Source of the DNA: Nissolia schottii
Lineage: Eukaryota; Streptophyta; Magnoliopsida; Fabales; Fabaceae
Assembly: GCA_003254905.1 (NCBI GenBank)
Contig: QANU01077325.1
Coordinates: 1 to 64,000, forward strand
DNA length: 64,000 nt
Reading direction: 5' to 3'
The notes under the pieces are model-generated. The model was not told the DNA's origin, ran no database searches, and saw only the letters and a list, made by a program, of their open reading frames with translations. Positions 33,646 to 45,400 of this stretch are shown here, in pieces. The position numbers were made by a program, and so were the translations under genes. How positions within the stretch are numbered: position 1 is the stretch's first letter; each line of letters starts with the position of its first letter.

Positions 33646-36462
33646 TCAAAACTCCCATATCTTCTTTCTCTTCTTGAGCAAATTGCGAATGTAGCGAGGA
33701 GTGATCTTCTTGAGCCTCTTGAGGATGCTCTTTACACATCCTTTCATGGCAACATACAAAGGGAACTGCATCATTGCAAATATGCTGACAGGAAAGAATG
33801 CTGCACTATATGTCAAGGTTGAAGTCCACTTGTTCCTCTCCAACTTGATGTTTATCAAGATGGTTGCACTGAATGACAACATTGTTGTGGCCATGGAGAA
33901 GAACAAGAAGGCGAAACCCGCCATCAGTTTCCTCGGTAGAGACCGCCGAAAATCCCACATCTCGCAGGGTGATGTGAGGATTGAGAGGAACATGACCACT
34001 GAAGCCAACGAGCTTGCTAGGGAGACAACATCCATGACCGTGAACACCAAGAACATAGGATGATGAAGAAGTCTAGGGTAGCCATTGTCGTCTGTGCCTC
34101 CAGGGACTGTGTAGGCCGCGGCAAAAACAACGGTGGCAACAAGGACAGCCACAGCAGAGCATGATTGAGCTGTCCCTTTTATCCAATTACGAGCTTCTAT
34201 GAGTAGGCCTTCATGCTTTTCCACAAAAAGTTGCTTTGCTGTTTTGTTCTCCTCCTTGTTGCAGTGAATGGTGTAATGATAAGGGGTTCTCTTTTCTATG
34301 CGCTGCTTATGCATATGCAAAATACATATAGAATTTAATGAGATTCATGGTACTAGCCATTAACTGGAGATGTGCAATAAATGCATGTGACAGCGAGGCC
34401 ATTTTCATTTTTTGCATGCAGGTGGAGATTATCTGTAGATGTCTTGTACATTTTTGCATGGTCAAGAGGGTACTCACTTCGAACCAACACAACTCCTCTT
34501 GAAGCTGCAGCGCATAGCCAGGTTGGCGCCCCCCTTGAAAATCTGCAGTGTAGTGTAGGACAGTGTTCCCTAACTTGTCTATTTTTCCAGCAAGCCTCCT
34601 AACCATTTTCAATTTCTTTAAGAGCCGGAAAATTTCTAGCTGGCGGTGTTTGACAACCATGTGCAGTATGTTCTGCTCATCTTCATTAACATGCTCGATT
34701 GACTGAGGATGCAAATGAATTATTACTTCAACAATCTCTATAATTCCGTTGCAAGCAGCCATAAGCAAGGGTGTATTGATAGCAGGTTTGTCCGCAGCCT
34801 TTTGATCATTTGGTTCCACTTTTTCTCCTTGTTCTATTTTTCCCTTTCCTTTTGGTCCATTGGTGAGACGAGGTGCTCTTCCCATGGAAACTGTCCTATC
34901 CCTTGCTGTTGTGCTATGTTGCCATGATTGATCTTTCTTTGCTAGCAAGTAAACAAGCTCCTCTGCTAGCTGATGCATTTCCTTTTGCCTCCATAGTTTT
35001 CCGATTCCTTTCCATTCTGGAAAGAAAAAGAGAAAACAAAAACAAATTTGAGAACAATCTAATTAGAACTATATTAGGTTTGAAGAATCATTGATCAATC
35101 AAGATAGTTTTCACCTTTGGCCAGAGCCTTCCACATTGTATGCCACATCCGTGAAAATGCTGCACTTTTGTTTGATATTTGAGCATGGTTAGGTATACAT
35201 ATATATATACTGCACACAGATTAGTACCCCTTACATACATGTAAACAAGGTCTCTTTGATTTCTACATTATTAGATTATTTTGGAAGGATTTAGTTTCAA
35301 TGCCCTTTTAATTAACCAATGATTTAATGAAGGCATACCTGAGAGCTTCCTTTGAGTTTGAGGTGGTTGATTTCTGCCCTTGCTGCCACTTTCCAAATCT
35401 CCCCCTTTCCTAGCACTTTCATCCTTACTTTGAAGGTAGTATTTATAATCTCTATAACTGGGAAGCACTGTGTGTCATCATATTGGAACTATTAGATAAA
35501 GTTGTCACATATTTTATCCAAAAACAAGCAAAAAAGGTTGCTTCATAAATTGACTAGCAATGGTTTTACTGGTCATCCCAATCCTCAGTAGAACCTTTGA
35601 CTCCCCATCTTGTGCCAAAAACTCAAGTGTTGTCCCCTTCTTTTCTGAGATTATATGCAGGCTTGTTGTCTAGAAAAGCTAAAATCCAAAGACAAAGGGG
35701 CAGAAATTTACAAGGATATATGAAATTTTTGAATGATCCCATTCGGGTTTGACTCTTAAATGTAGAGGGCATTTTTGCTAGCAATTGCAGAGTTGTGAGT
35801 CCGTTGTCTTCCCTTAGATCAGCTAGTTCCTCATACTGTTCCAGTAACCATAGAGCCGTGCCTACGTTGCAAAAAAATTATCATCACATATACTAATTGG
35901 ATGCAAAAGAAGGGTGCTCAATGCACAAGAAACATAAAATTATTTAATTACTTCTATCCATTCACTTAAGTTTTTTAAAAAAAATATGGTTCTTGACATG
36001 ACCAAAAAAGTCAAGAATTCTATCCTTATACCAAAGAATAGGTCAATAACAGCCGTGTGAAGAATGGACATGCGATCCCCAGAACGGTGAAAATGGCGGC
36101 GCAGGTCAATGCCCAATTCTTGGGCGAAGTACTTGAGCAAGTTGGTGCTCCCAAGTGCAGCTGCCCTGTACACGGGGGTTTCTCCAAGGTTGTTTCTCAT
36201 GTCCAGCAGTGGCTCATCAACAACCTCGTACCTCAGTATGCTGGCAGTCATGTCCACGTGCCCGGCATACGTCACTTCGTGAAGAGGGGTGTTCCCCATG
36301 TCATCCCGCATCCTCAGCACTTGCTGAATGCAAGAGGGGTCCACCATTTCAAGCATCTCCTTGTACATGCTTGGGTTGCTACAGTGTGCTGCATAGTGAA
36401 AAGGAGTGCTCCGATGCAAGTCGATTTGCTTATNCCTCAATTGAACCTACCTGAATTGCCAT
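33646..36462 (-). CDS. Ankyrin repeat/PGG membrane protein, copy A (ACD6/ITN1-like)
   Basis: Six exons in reading order: 36462-36032, 35861-35712, 35467-35339, 35159-35115, 35016-34478 and 34302-33646, all GT-AG with phases that join in frame. Ankyrin repeats lie in exon 1 (STPFHYAAHC, GNTPLHEVTYAGH, GETPVYRAAALG) and exon 5 (INTPLLMAACNG, LGNTVLHYTADF). The last exon is the PGG domain (AYTVPGGTDDNG) with four membrane spans and a basic tail (RNLLKKRKKIWEF). Relatives act in plant immunity, cell-death control and salt response at the plasma membrane. Exon 1 contains a single N at 36434. Against copy B about 83 bases are missing exactly there while the frame elsewhere is intact, so the fault is probably in the assembly. 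The start (MAIQVGS) is placed by comparison with copy B. Confidence 0.87.
36434..36434. other. Single-N gap hiding about 83 coding bases
   Basis: The N separates TCAATTGAGG from ATAAGCAAATCG (minus strand). In copy B the same landmarks are 87 bases apart; here they are 4 apart. The difference (83) keeps the frame and equals the exon 1 length difference after allowing for a 27-base indel elsewhere. Confidence 0.8.
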
Positions 36463-37419
36463 CTCCTATTCCTATCCCTCATTACACCCTTAGTTTTCAC
36501 AAGTGACTGAAATCATGGTTAGAATGTTTTATTTATATCTGATGGAAAGGAATAATATAGCACATGACCGAAAATTTCAAAATACGAAAGGTATTTTTGT
36601 AGGGTCCAGCCATGTAAATGGCCACGTCAGAATTCCATTAAACATGACATTGAAGACAAAAAAAGGAAGTGGCAAAAGCGAGTTTTTCTTTCTTCATGTC
36701 TGTGTAAAATAGGTCAATGGAGGTGGGGGGGGGTGCTTTTAACGAGCAGCTGAAGTTTTTGCAATATGTTCACATTGTAATTCATTTTTATAAATAATAA
36801 TAGTATTAGAATAGGAGACATTTAGTGACAGAGCTCTCGAGTGAGAGGAAAAATAAGTTTATCAAAGTGAGAGAAAAAATTAGAGAGTGAGTAAATCTTG
36901 AAGGGTGAGATATAGATATATATTGAGTATATTTTTTGGTATCGTTTTTATTACTCTTTGATACTAAAATTATAGTATTAGAATAGGATGAGTCTCACTC
37001 AAAAACACTATATTTATCTTTTGAGTTTAAATGTATAAAAATGATACGTTATAATTATCCATAAAACATTTTTAAGGATTGTCTCGTGATTTTTTCTCTG
37101 ATATTAAAGGGTTTTGGTGTCCTCTTTTTTCTAGTTACTTTGTTCAACTTATTTTCATTGCTCTGTTTATGCTGATAAATTTATTTTTATCAAATTTATT
37201 TGATACCCATTGTCATAATGCAACATCTTTCAAGACGTTTAATTAATTAGTAAAATGCCACAGGGTAGAATAATTAAAGTTATAGGCTTCTTCAGGCTTC
37301 CTTTTAGTTTGTATTTATTCCGAGTGATTGTCATGTGAGGCTATCCTTGTCAAACCCAACATCTAGAGGGATATATCGTGTACCTCTTAAAATTTCTATT
37401 GCACCCCCAAATACAAATG
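36463..37419. other. Upstream region of ankyrin copy A
   Basis: Presumed promoter and AT-rich spacer with a poly-G tract near 36725. No gene seen. Confidence 0.45.
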
Positions 37420-37629
37420 AGTACCCCATTTTTGCACACTTCTATATTACACACCCCACACTCTTTTATAATTCAGGCTTACTATTGTGTAACTCAAAAA
37501 AATGCGGAACCGTCTTTCCACTCTTTCACCTTCCACATTTTGCGCTCTCTCTCACGACCATTCTCCTTCAAGAGTTTTTGCGACCTAATTATTTCTTCAT
37601 TTGTTCCTCTGTTTATCTTTCGTTTTGTT

Positions 37630-37745
37630 CATCTTTATGTTCTATTTTTCTTTTCTCTCTTTGCTTCGATTATGTAATGATTGTATCTGTATAATATAAA
37701 AGATAGGTATGTGTATATAACGTGGTTGTGTCTAACTTTGTGTGC

Positions 37746-37788
<43 letters not shown>

Positions 37789-38455
37789 NGATAGATAATA
37801 GTTAGGTCATATTGTTTAATAAGGTTAGGTCTGAGTTCACGAAGGTTGTGTCTGACTATAATAAAAGATTATGTTTGTTTATTTAAACTGGTTGTGTCTT
37901 AAACAACAAAAAGGTTAGGTCTTTTATTTTGGTAAGGTTGTGTTTGCTTTCACCAAATGGTTGTTTATGTTCTATTTTTCTTTTCTTTCTTTGCTTTGAT
38001 TATGTGATAGTTGTGTCTATATAATATAAAAGATAGGTCCATGTATATAATGTGGTTATGTCCAGCTGTGTGTGTATATAACGGTTATGTCATATTGTTT
38101 AATAAGGTTAGGTCTGAATTCACGAAAAGGTTGTGCCTAACTTTAATAAAAGATTGAATTTGTTTATTTAAAGTAGTTGTATCTTAAACAACAAAAATGT
38201 TAGGTCTTTTACTTTGGTAAGGTTGTGTTTGCTTTCACGAAATGGTTGTTTATGTTATACTTTTTTTTCTCTCTTTGCTTCAATCATGCTTTGAAGATGC
38301 ATGTAATGGTTGTGTCTGTGAAACATAAAAGATAGGTCTGTGTATATAATGTGGTTGTGTCCATCTTTCTAAGATGGTTAGGTCATATTATTTAATAAGG
38401 TTAGGTGTGAATTCACGAAATGGTTGTGTCTGAGTAAAATAAAAGGTTGTGTCAC
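37630..38455. repeat. Tandem repeat, about 280-340 bp unit, three copies
   Basis: Three copies begin near 37635, 37973 and 38252 with TCTATTTTTCTTTTCT-like text, then TTTGCTT(C/T)(G/A)AT, ATATAAAAGATAGGT, GTATATAA(C/T)GTGGTT, GTTTAATAAGGTTAGGT, ATTCACGAA and GGTTGTGT(C/T)T. The short words GGTTGTGTCT and GGTTAGGTC recur many times inside each unit. The third copy is shortened. Confidence 0.75.
37749..37799. repeat. Long (TA)n microsatellite ending at an N
   Basis: About 49 bases of alternating TA followed by one N at 37799. The N probably marks an unresolved repeat length. Confidence 0.9.
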
Positions 38456-38559
38456 TAAATCATATCTAAAATATGCACATTAATTACAGAAACAATTACA
38501 GAATGAGAAAGCACAGAACAAATCAAGAACGAACGAGAATGATCGAGCATACATGGTTA

Positions 38560-39065
38560 TTATACTATCGAGTTAACTCGTAAACTCTTACGAGTTTACG
38601 ATTTTTCTACACAAAACGAGTTAACTCTTATGTAAACTCTTTTTTGATAAACTCGTACAAGTTTAAGTAAACTCTTGATTCTACTAGCGAGTTTACGAGT
38701 TAAAATCTACTTACGAGTTTACCTCAAAATGTACAAATTTTGTAACTTTGTTAGATACTTATATAACCTTGGTTATATTAGATAATATATATTGAGTTTA
38801 TTTAGCTAATTTCATATATTTATCATAATTGAGATATGTTTTATTGAATTATAAAATAATACAGATACTAAGTAAAGTATGACATAACCACTAAGTGTCA
38901 TGCATTAAGGTGTATTTTATGATATTTCTTTCATTAATTTAATTTAAAGTTAACATTATTCAACTTCAATTATAAATACAATATTTAATCAAGTTTATTT
39001 TCTAATTATATTACTTATAACATATTTTTTTACGTATGTAAACTCATACGAGTTTACGATTCGAG
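38560..39065. repeat. Nested palindrome-rich insert (GAGTTTACGAG family)
   Basis: The left end has GAGTTAACTCGTAAACTC, then TTACGAGTTTACGA, repeated in variants to about 38725. The right end (39035-39065) has GTAAACTCATACGAGTTTACG. The word is its own inverse in part, so the ends can pair and each end can fold. The middle is AT-rich and unremarkable. Its edges fall inside the text of the surrounding element, which suggests nesting. Confidence 0.5.
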
Positions 39066-39308
39066 TACAATGAAGCAAAGAAGAACGTAACACAGAATTA
39101 AAAGAGAATGAACAAAAACGAAGAAACAAAAGGAATGGATGAAGTTTACTGGGTCAGCACAAAATTTTAGTAAAATAACATGGGTGTGCAACAGATGTGC
39201 AAAGAGGAGGTGTGCAAGAATAATTATCAAATACAATTTGAACATTTTAAATAATGACATACGCATAATTATTGTTGAAGAAAAAATTGAAGGAAGACAG
39301 TCGCCAAT

Positions 39309-42300
39309 TCAAAACTCCCATATCTTCTTTCTCTTCTTGAGCAAATTGCGGATGTAACGAGGAGTGATCTTCTTGAGCCTCTTGAGGATGCTCTTTACAC
39401 ATCCTTTCATGGCAACATACAAAGGGAACTGCATCATTGCAAATATGCTGACAGGAAAGAATGCTGCGCTATATGTCAAGGTTGAAGTCCACTTGTTCTT
39501 CTCCAACTTGATGTTTATCAAGATGGTTGCACTGAATGACAACATTGTTGTGGCCATGGAGAAGAACAACAAGGCGAAACCGGCCATCAGTTTCCTCGGT
39601 AGAGACCTCCGAAAATCCCACATCTCGCAGGGTGATGTGAGGATTGAGAGGAACATGACCACTGAAGCCAACGAGCTCGCGAGGGCGATGACATCCATGA
39701 CCGTGAACACCAAGAATATTGGATGGTGAAGGAATCTAGGGAGGCCGTTTTCGTCGGTGCCTCCAGGGACGGTGTAGGCTGCCGCGAAGACCACCGTGGC
39801 GACGAGGACGGCCACTGCGGAGCACGACTGAGCTGTCTCTTTTATCCAATTGCGAGCCTCCATTAGCAGGCCTCTGTGCTTTTCCAGAAAGAGTTGCTTT
39901 GCTGTTTTGTTCTCTTCCTTGTTGCAATGGATGGTGTAATGATAAGGGAGTCTCTTTTCTATGCGCTGCTTGTGCATATGCAAAATATACATATAGAATG
40001 TTGTGAGATTCATGCTACTAGCTAGTCATCAATTAGATATGTATAATGTATGCATGTGACAACAATCTTATTATTGTAAGTTTATTTATCTCTTCCTTAC
40101 CCTTAATTTACTACACAACGATTAGGCCTTTTCTATGGGTTAATTATATGGATCTAACAAGGTCATTGCTTCCTATCATAAATCATGTCTATAAGCAAGC
40201 CATTAAATACCCTTGATTTTACTATATGCTTAGAATTTGAATTCATGCATTTAAGAGGACATTATGTGCTGAGAAATTCTGGTGTGGTTCTAGATCATCT
40301 TGCAGGATATGCTCCAACTTGGGAGGACGCACCACTTGTAACTAAAATGTTATTTATTGTATGGTTTAGAACTTATCCGGCGTGGCGATCTAGAACCATC
40401 CGAAAATTTCGCTTATATGTATATGTCTTGTACATTATGACATGATCAAAAGGGTATACTTACTTCAAACCAATGCAACTCTTCTTGCAGTTGCAGAGCA
40501 TAGCCAGGTTGGTGTCCCCCTTGAAAATCAGCAGTGTAGTGCAGGACAGTGTTCCCTAGCTTGTCTATCTTTCCTGCAAGCCTTCTCACCATTTTCAACT
40601 TCTTCAAGAGCCGAAAAATCTTGAGCTGGCGGTGTTTGACAGCCATGTACAATATGTTCTGTTCGTCTTCACTGACATGCTCAATTGATTGAGGATGCAA
40701 ATGAATGATTACCTCAACAATCTCTATGATTCCATTGCAAGCAGCCATAAGCAATGGTGTATAATTAGTAGCTTTTTCAGCAACCTTGTGATCCTCCTTT
40801 GGTTCCTCTTGTTCTCCTTGTCCCTTTTTCTCTTTTCCTTTTGGTTCAATGACATGAGAACCTGCTCTCCCCATGGAAACTGTTCTGTCCCTTGCTATGG
40901 AGGTATGTTGCCATGATTGATCTTTCTTGGCTAACAAGTAAACAAGTTCTTCTGCTAACTTGTGCATTTCTCTTTTCCTCCAAAGTTTCTCAATCCCCTT
41001 CCATTCTGAACAAGCACAAAACATACATACAAGTAACAATTTTTGGAAGCAAAAAAGAAATATAATTAGAACAATTTAACTAAAATATTTCTGTGGTTGA
41101 AGAAATGATGAACAATCATGGGGGCTAGCACCTTTGGCCAGAGCCTTCCACATAGTATACCACATCCATGAAAAAGCTGCAATTTTGTAAATTACAGTAG
41201 TGTGTTAGAGTGAGACTAAACCCTTAAATTTGTCAATGAAATTGTCAGCTTCGGTCAAGTTTGTCCACAAGTTATGAAAATGTCAAGTTAGTCCTTCGTC
41301 ATTAGTTGAATTAGCCACTCTCAGAGATTAATTTGTTTGACTTTTGACAATTTTGTAGACTAATATGACAATTTTCATAACTTGAGAATGAACTTGACCG
41401 ATGCGAAAAATTTTGCACACAAATTTGAGGAAAAAATGGGAAGAATAAATGTCTTTAATGTAATTCATACGAAGGTTTATCTTTACATGCGAACCATCAA
41501 TTTAGCTACAACTAAATGAGTGCATAAGATAGTCTCCTCTCGTGCATTTATAGATTTGTTTAACCAATGAGAACATACCTGAGAGCTTCCTTTGAGCTTG
41601 AGGTGGTTGATTTCTGCCCTTCTCGCCACTTTCCAAATCTCCCCCTTTCCTAGTGTCATCCTTAATTTGAAGGTAGTACTTGTAATCTTGATAACTAGGA
41701 AGCACTGTGTGTCACGATATTGGAACTATTAGACAAAGTTGTTATATAATTTGAAGCGTAACAATATTAGAACCTTTGATTGTGCCAAAAACTAACATGT
41801 TATCATGCAAAGCAAAAAGTATTGTTTTTTTTTATACAACTATCCAAAATTTGATTTGAATGCTTACAAGGATATATGAAATTTTTTAATGGTCCCATTT
41901 GGGTTTGACTCTTAAATGTAGAGGGCATTTTTGCTAGCAATTGCAGAGTTGTGAGTCCGTTGTCTTCCCTTAGATCAGCCAGTTCCTCATACCGTTTCAG
42001 TAACCATAAAGCTGTGCCTGCATGCGTTGCAAATCAACACCTATCCAACTTCATTTTCCTTGCAAGTGAAATTTATTAGAACAGAGAATGGAAAGGATAA
42101 AGGAACTATGGATTGAATGTAACCCCTCCATTCATGCCAGACTTTTGAAAAGAGAACTTCTGATGTGAAGTTTGCCGAGACATTCTTTTTTACATAAAAA
42201 CAATTATTTACCGACATTATTCAATTACCAATTAGGCCTTTTGTCTCTTTATGAAACTTTTTGTTATGTATAAATCTGAGATACCTAAAGCCCGAATAAT

Positions 42301-43484
42301 TAAGCTCATACTTAAGGGCTAGCCCAATACACGAAAAGCCCAAATAAGATAACCTAACATGTGAAGTTTGGCCAAAAGATATATCGATTGCACAAGCTCA
42401 AATAACTTAGGTGCTAGCTGGTGTGACTAAAACATAAATGAGCCTTAAAGACCCATGTTGACTAAAGCGGCGTAACAACTTGGGTAAAAGCTCATGACAA
42501 GGGTTAAGATGTTGCATGTCAGCCCCAACAACCACTTTACAAACTCCTACAAAAGGGGAAACAACTCAAGAAGATAATCTATCTATTACATACTTTACCA
42601 CATCACACATATACTGACTTGAGCATCAGAGTGACCTTGTAGATACCACTCCTAATGCATTGTCGTTATCACCACCTTTGTGCTAACTTACTATCCCAGG
42701 CCTGACATAACATACTACTCTGAAGGTTCGAGCAAACTTGTCTCAATCGGACGACCTGGTGAATTACCCTAGAACACTTTTGTTGTATACACTCAACTAT
42801 TGAGCAAGAAAAGTTCTTGCTACTCTAGATCATTCATTATTTGATACATCATCACCACTCTTCTAAAGTAAGTATATTAATTAACATGACAAAATAGGAA
42901 GTGTATGAGAGCAAGAAATTTTGTGATAAAGAGACAGAAATACCAAAGAATTGGTCAATGACAGCCGTGTGGAGAATGGACATGTTATCTCCAGTACGCT
43001 GAAAATGTTGGCGAAAGTCTATCCCCAAGTCCTCAATGAAGTACTTGAGCAAGGTTGTCTTCCCGAGAGCCGCCGCCCTGTAGACCGGTGTCTCGCCGAG
43101 ATTGTTCCTCATGAACATGAGAGGCACATACTGCCTCTCCCCTGCCTCCACCTCCTCCTCAACCTGGAAACTCAGTATGCATGCAGTCATCCCCACCTCG
43201 CCGACGAACGCCACCTCGTGAAGCGGTGTGTTCCCCATGTCATCCTGCATCCTCAGCACCTGCTGAATGTCCAAGGGGTCCACCATGTCCAGCATCTCCT
43301 GATACATGCTTGTCTTGCCACAGTGTGCTGCATAGTGAAATGGAGTGCTCTGGTGCAAGTCAAGTTGCTTGTCCAACAAGTCTTTGTTTTTGCGGAAGAA
43401 TTGAAAGAACCCTTCCCAATCGTATCTCTTTGCCAATATATATGGCTCCTTCATTTTCTCAATTGAGCCTACATGCCTTGACAT
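39309..43484 (-). CDS. Ankyrin repeat/PGG membrane protein, copy B (ACD6/ITN1-like)
   Basis: Six exons in reading order: 43484-42944, 42017-41868, 41704-41579, 41176-41132, 41005-40464 and 39965-39309, for 686 residues. Structure matches copy A exon by exon. Ankyrin repeats sit at about 40-170 (STPFHYAAHCG, GNTPLHEVAFVG, GETPVYRAAALG) and 350-440. The PGG motif is at 535-537 (AYTVPGGTDENG), followed by three more hydrophobic spans, and the last ~30 residues are basic. Exon 1 has an acidic loop (FQVEEEVEAGERQY) that copy A lacks. The last exon is almost identical to copy A, pointing to recent duplication or gene conversion. Intron 1 carries a solo LTR and intron 3 a foldback MITE, both absent from copy A. 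Function by family: membrane protein of defence or stress signalling. Confidence 0.92.
41220..41432. mobile_element. Foldback MITE in intron 3 of ankyrin copy B
   Basis: The left arm (AAATTTGTC...CTTCGGTCAAGTTTGTCC..CAAGTTATGAAAATGTC) pairs with the reverse complement of the right arm (AAATTTGTG...CATCGGTCAAGTTCATTC.CAAGTTATGAAAATTGTC) over about 80 bases, leaving a short centre. Copy A's intron 3 is about 220 bases shorter, close to this element's length. A decayed relative lies in the NIP gene. Confidence 0.75.
42262..42776 (+). mobile_element. Solo LTR in intron 1 of ankyrin copy B, probable Ty3/gypsy kin
   Basis: A retrotransposon fossil: one LTR of 515 bases, TGTTATGTAT to TAGAACA, with perfect 5-bp target duplications CTTTT (42257-42261 and 42777-42781). 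It shares the ACTTGAG(C/T)(A/G)T(C/T)(A/G)GAGTG motif and the GAACA end with the LTR at 22524-23058, so the two belong to related families. It lies antisense to the host gene. The intron splice sites are untouched. It is absent from copy A, so it entered after the tandem duplication. Confidence 0.8.
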
Positions 43485-44330
43485 CTCTCTAATTTTTTTT
43501 CTGCACAAACTCTCACTAGTGATCGAACTCTCGTGGTTAGTATTATGTTACTATATATGGCGAGGAATATAAAATGACTAGTGTTTGGAGCATATCCCTT
43601 GCTTCATTAATTAATAAAGTGCATAAGCAGGAAGAATAATTAAAGTTAGAGGTTTTCCTTTACTTTGGAACATTTATCTGTTCCTAGTGTGTCTGATCGG
43701 GTATATATCGTATATATACGCCTCTAAGAATTTCTGTTGCACCCTATTTCGAAGGCTCTATTTAGTTTGGTTTTCAGGGTATGATCATGCCTTCTTTTAA
43801 CATTCACATGTATGTATGGGGCCGAAATGTCTTGTTTGAGTTATTTGGTTCCATATGATATAGGACCCAAATCACACAAATGTTATAATGTAAATAATTA
43901 GATACAATGAATTGCGAAAAATACTCATGTCATACTGTATTTATCATTTGAAACTTGTTTTTTTTTTCCCTTTTAAATTACTTTGACATTGAATGTATTA
44001 CTTAAATTATTAGCTCTCAGTAAAACTATTATTTCTTTATTGACTTAGACATAATAATAAATCTATATACATGAACGATTACTTTTTAATATCATTTCTT
44101 TTTATATCCCAATGACTAAGACTGAATTTCATTACAATTTAAATATCAAAATTTAAAATATTATAATTAAATTTTCAAAATGAATTATGATAAATTTAAG
44201 TAAAAATGAAAATTGTTAAAATTAAATTGAAGTAATAGTTTCTTTTTAACTTATCCTAAAATTTTAAAACATTATCTTGGTTGAATCTTAAAATTTTAAC
44301 AAAATTGCCCGAGAGAGATAAATAGAGGCA
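43485..44330. promoter_or_regulatory. Divergent intergenic region, ankyrin B / TMEM230
   Basis: About 0.85 kb between ankyrin copy B (-) and the presumed start of the TMEM230 transcript (+). A TATA-like GATAAATAGAG at about 44317-44327 precedes the TMEM230 leader. Otherwise AT-rich with no gene. Confidence 0.4.
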
Positions 44331-44334
44331 ATAT

Positions 44335-45400
44335 TGATCATCTATTTTTCCTTGATCGGATCCTCGTCTCTGGTTTTGTGTCTTAGATTGCGCTTCCATT
44401 TCGCGGTGCTACTTCACCCTTCTCTCTGCTCTCTGTTGCCAAAGCTTTCACTTCTCAAGGTAACTTCATACCTCATATCCTTTTCTTCACTTTTCCTCAA
44501 TCTCTTGAGCTTCAATTGATTCACGTCTTTTGATTACTGACTTGAGTTCGTGCTTGATTTGCAGTTGAAATTTTGAAAGCTTATCATTGAATCGGTGCAA
44601 TTTCCTCCCACAGCTTCAGCTCTCTCTCCCTCTCCATCCAGGTTATTCTTCTCTCTCTCTCTCTCTCTTCGATTCGCATAACCTTACACAATTTGAATTT
44701 CGATTTGCAAATCCTTGAACGGTATTTTTGCGATACTTACTAGTTTTGTGGTTTTCAATATTGGAGGTTTGATCTACTTTCTGAACTAGAATGATTGGCT
44801 CCATTTTGATTGCAAAATTTTTAGCTTTCGTAATCGTTTTGAGGGTTTTTAGGGGGCATTATTGAACTGGCTCGTACAACTCTTACAGTCACATAGATGA
44901 TATATGGCTCTTAATTACAGTTTGTGTGTGTAACTTTTGTTCTTGAATGTGATGTTTATATTATGAAATATTGAGATTGGAAAGCTTTGATTTACTGATG
45001 TTCTTTTTTCTTCTGTTAGTTCTTATTCAAAAGAAATATTGAAATTGCGCATATTATTGATTGTATCTCCTTTGTTGGGCATAGGGCCCCTTTGTTTGTC
45101 AAAAAACAAAAGAGTAATGGTATTTTCTTTGTTCATAAATTTGCTAGAATGAAGTGATTGCATTGTTTTTCCTAATGCAGTTAACGTTCACTTGACTCAA
45201 AGAACCTCAATCCTCGCAACCTGCTAATTTACTGTAGGCATTTTCTTACCCTTCTGCTTTGTTGTGTTACATTTTCTGTTTCAGTTCTTTCTAGCACCCA
45301 CCAGATATATATCTGACATGACCCTTTTTGATTTTGGTTTGAGGCCTCAGATCGTTTTGGGTTACAAATTTTAGGAGCAAAAAACGAAGAAAGATTGGAT
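44335..45400 (+). other. Probable multi-exon 5' leader of the TMEM230-like gene
   Basis: CT-rich, leader-like segments are separated by plausible introns. Candidate donors are at about 44460 (CTCAAG|GTAACT) and 44641 (CATCCAG|GTTATT); candidate acceptors are near 44564 (TTGCAG|TTG), 45180 (ATGCAG|TTA) and 45350 (CCTCAG|ATC). A CT microsatellite lies at 44650-44668. There is no long open frame. The exact exon chain is inference. Confidence 0.4.

Larger units (their letters stand above)
37420..39240. mobile_element. Composite inverted-repeat element between the ankyrin copies
   Basis: The left arm (about 37430-37690) contains GCACACTTCT...ACACACCCC and TTTTGTTCAT...TTTGCTTCGATT. The reverse complement of the right arm (about 39070-39225) contains the same landmarks in the same order (GCACATCTG...GCACACCC; TTTTGTTCAT...TTTGCTTCATT). 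The arms enclose a tandem array (37630-38455) and a palindrome-rich insert (38560-39065). No transposase frame and no certain target duplication, so the class is open. Confidence 0.4.

Noticed and set aside
33646-36462. Ankyrin copy A as a pseudogene
   Set aside because: All splice sites and frames are intact; the only fault is at an N and matches a clean in-frame shortfall against copy B, so an assembly gap is the simpler reading.
37630-38455. Repeat array considered as a CRISPR or satellite centromere block
   Set aside because: Units are about 300 bases, only three copies, with no short repeat-spacer pattern; this is a plant spacer.
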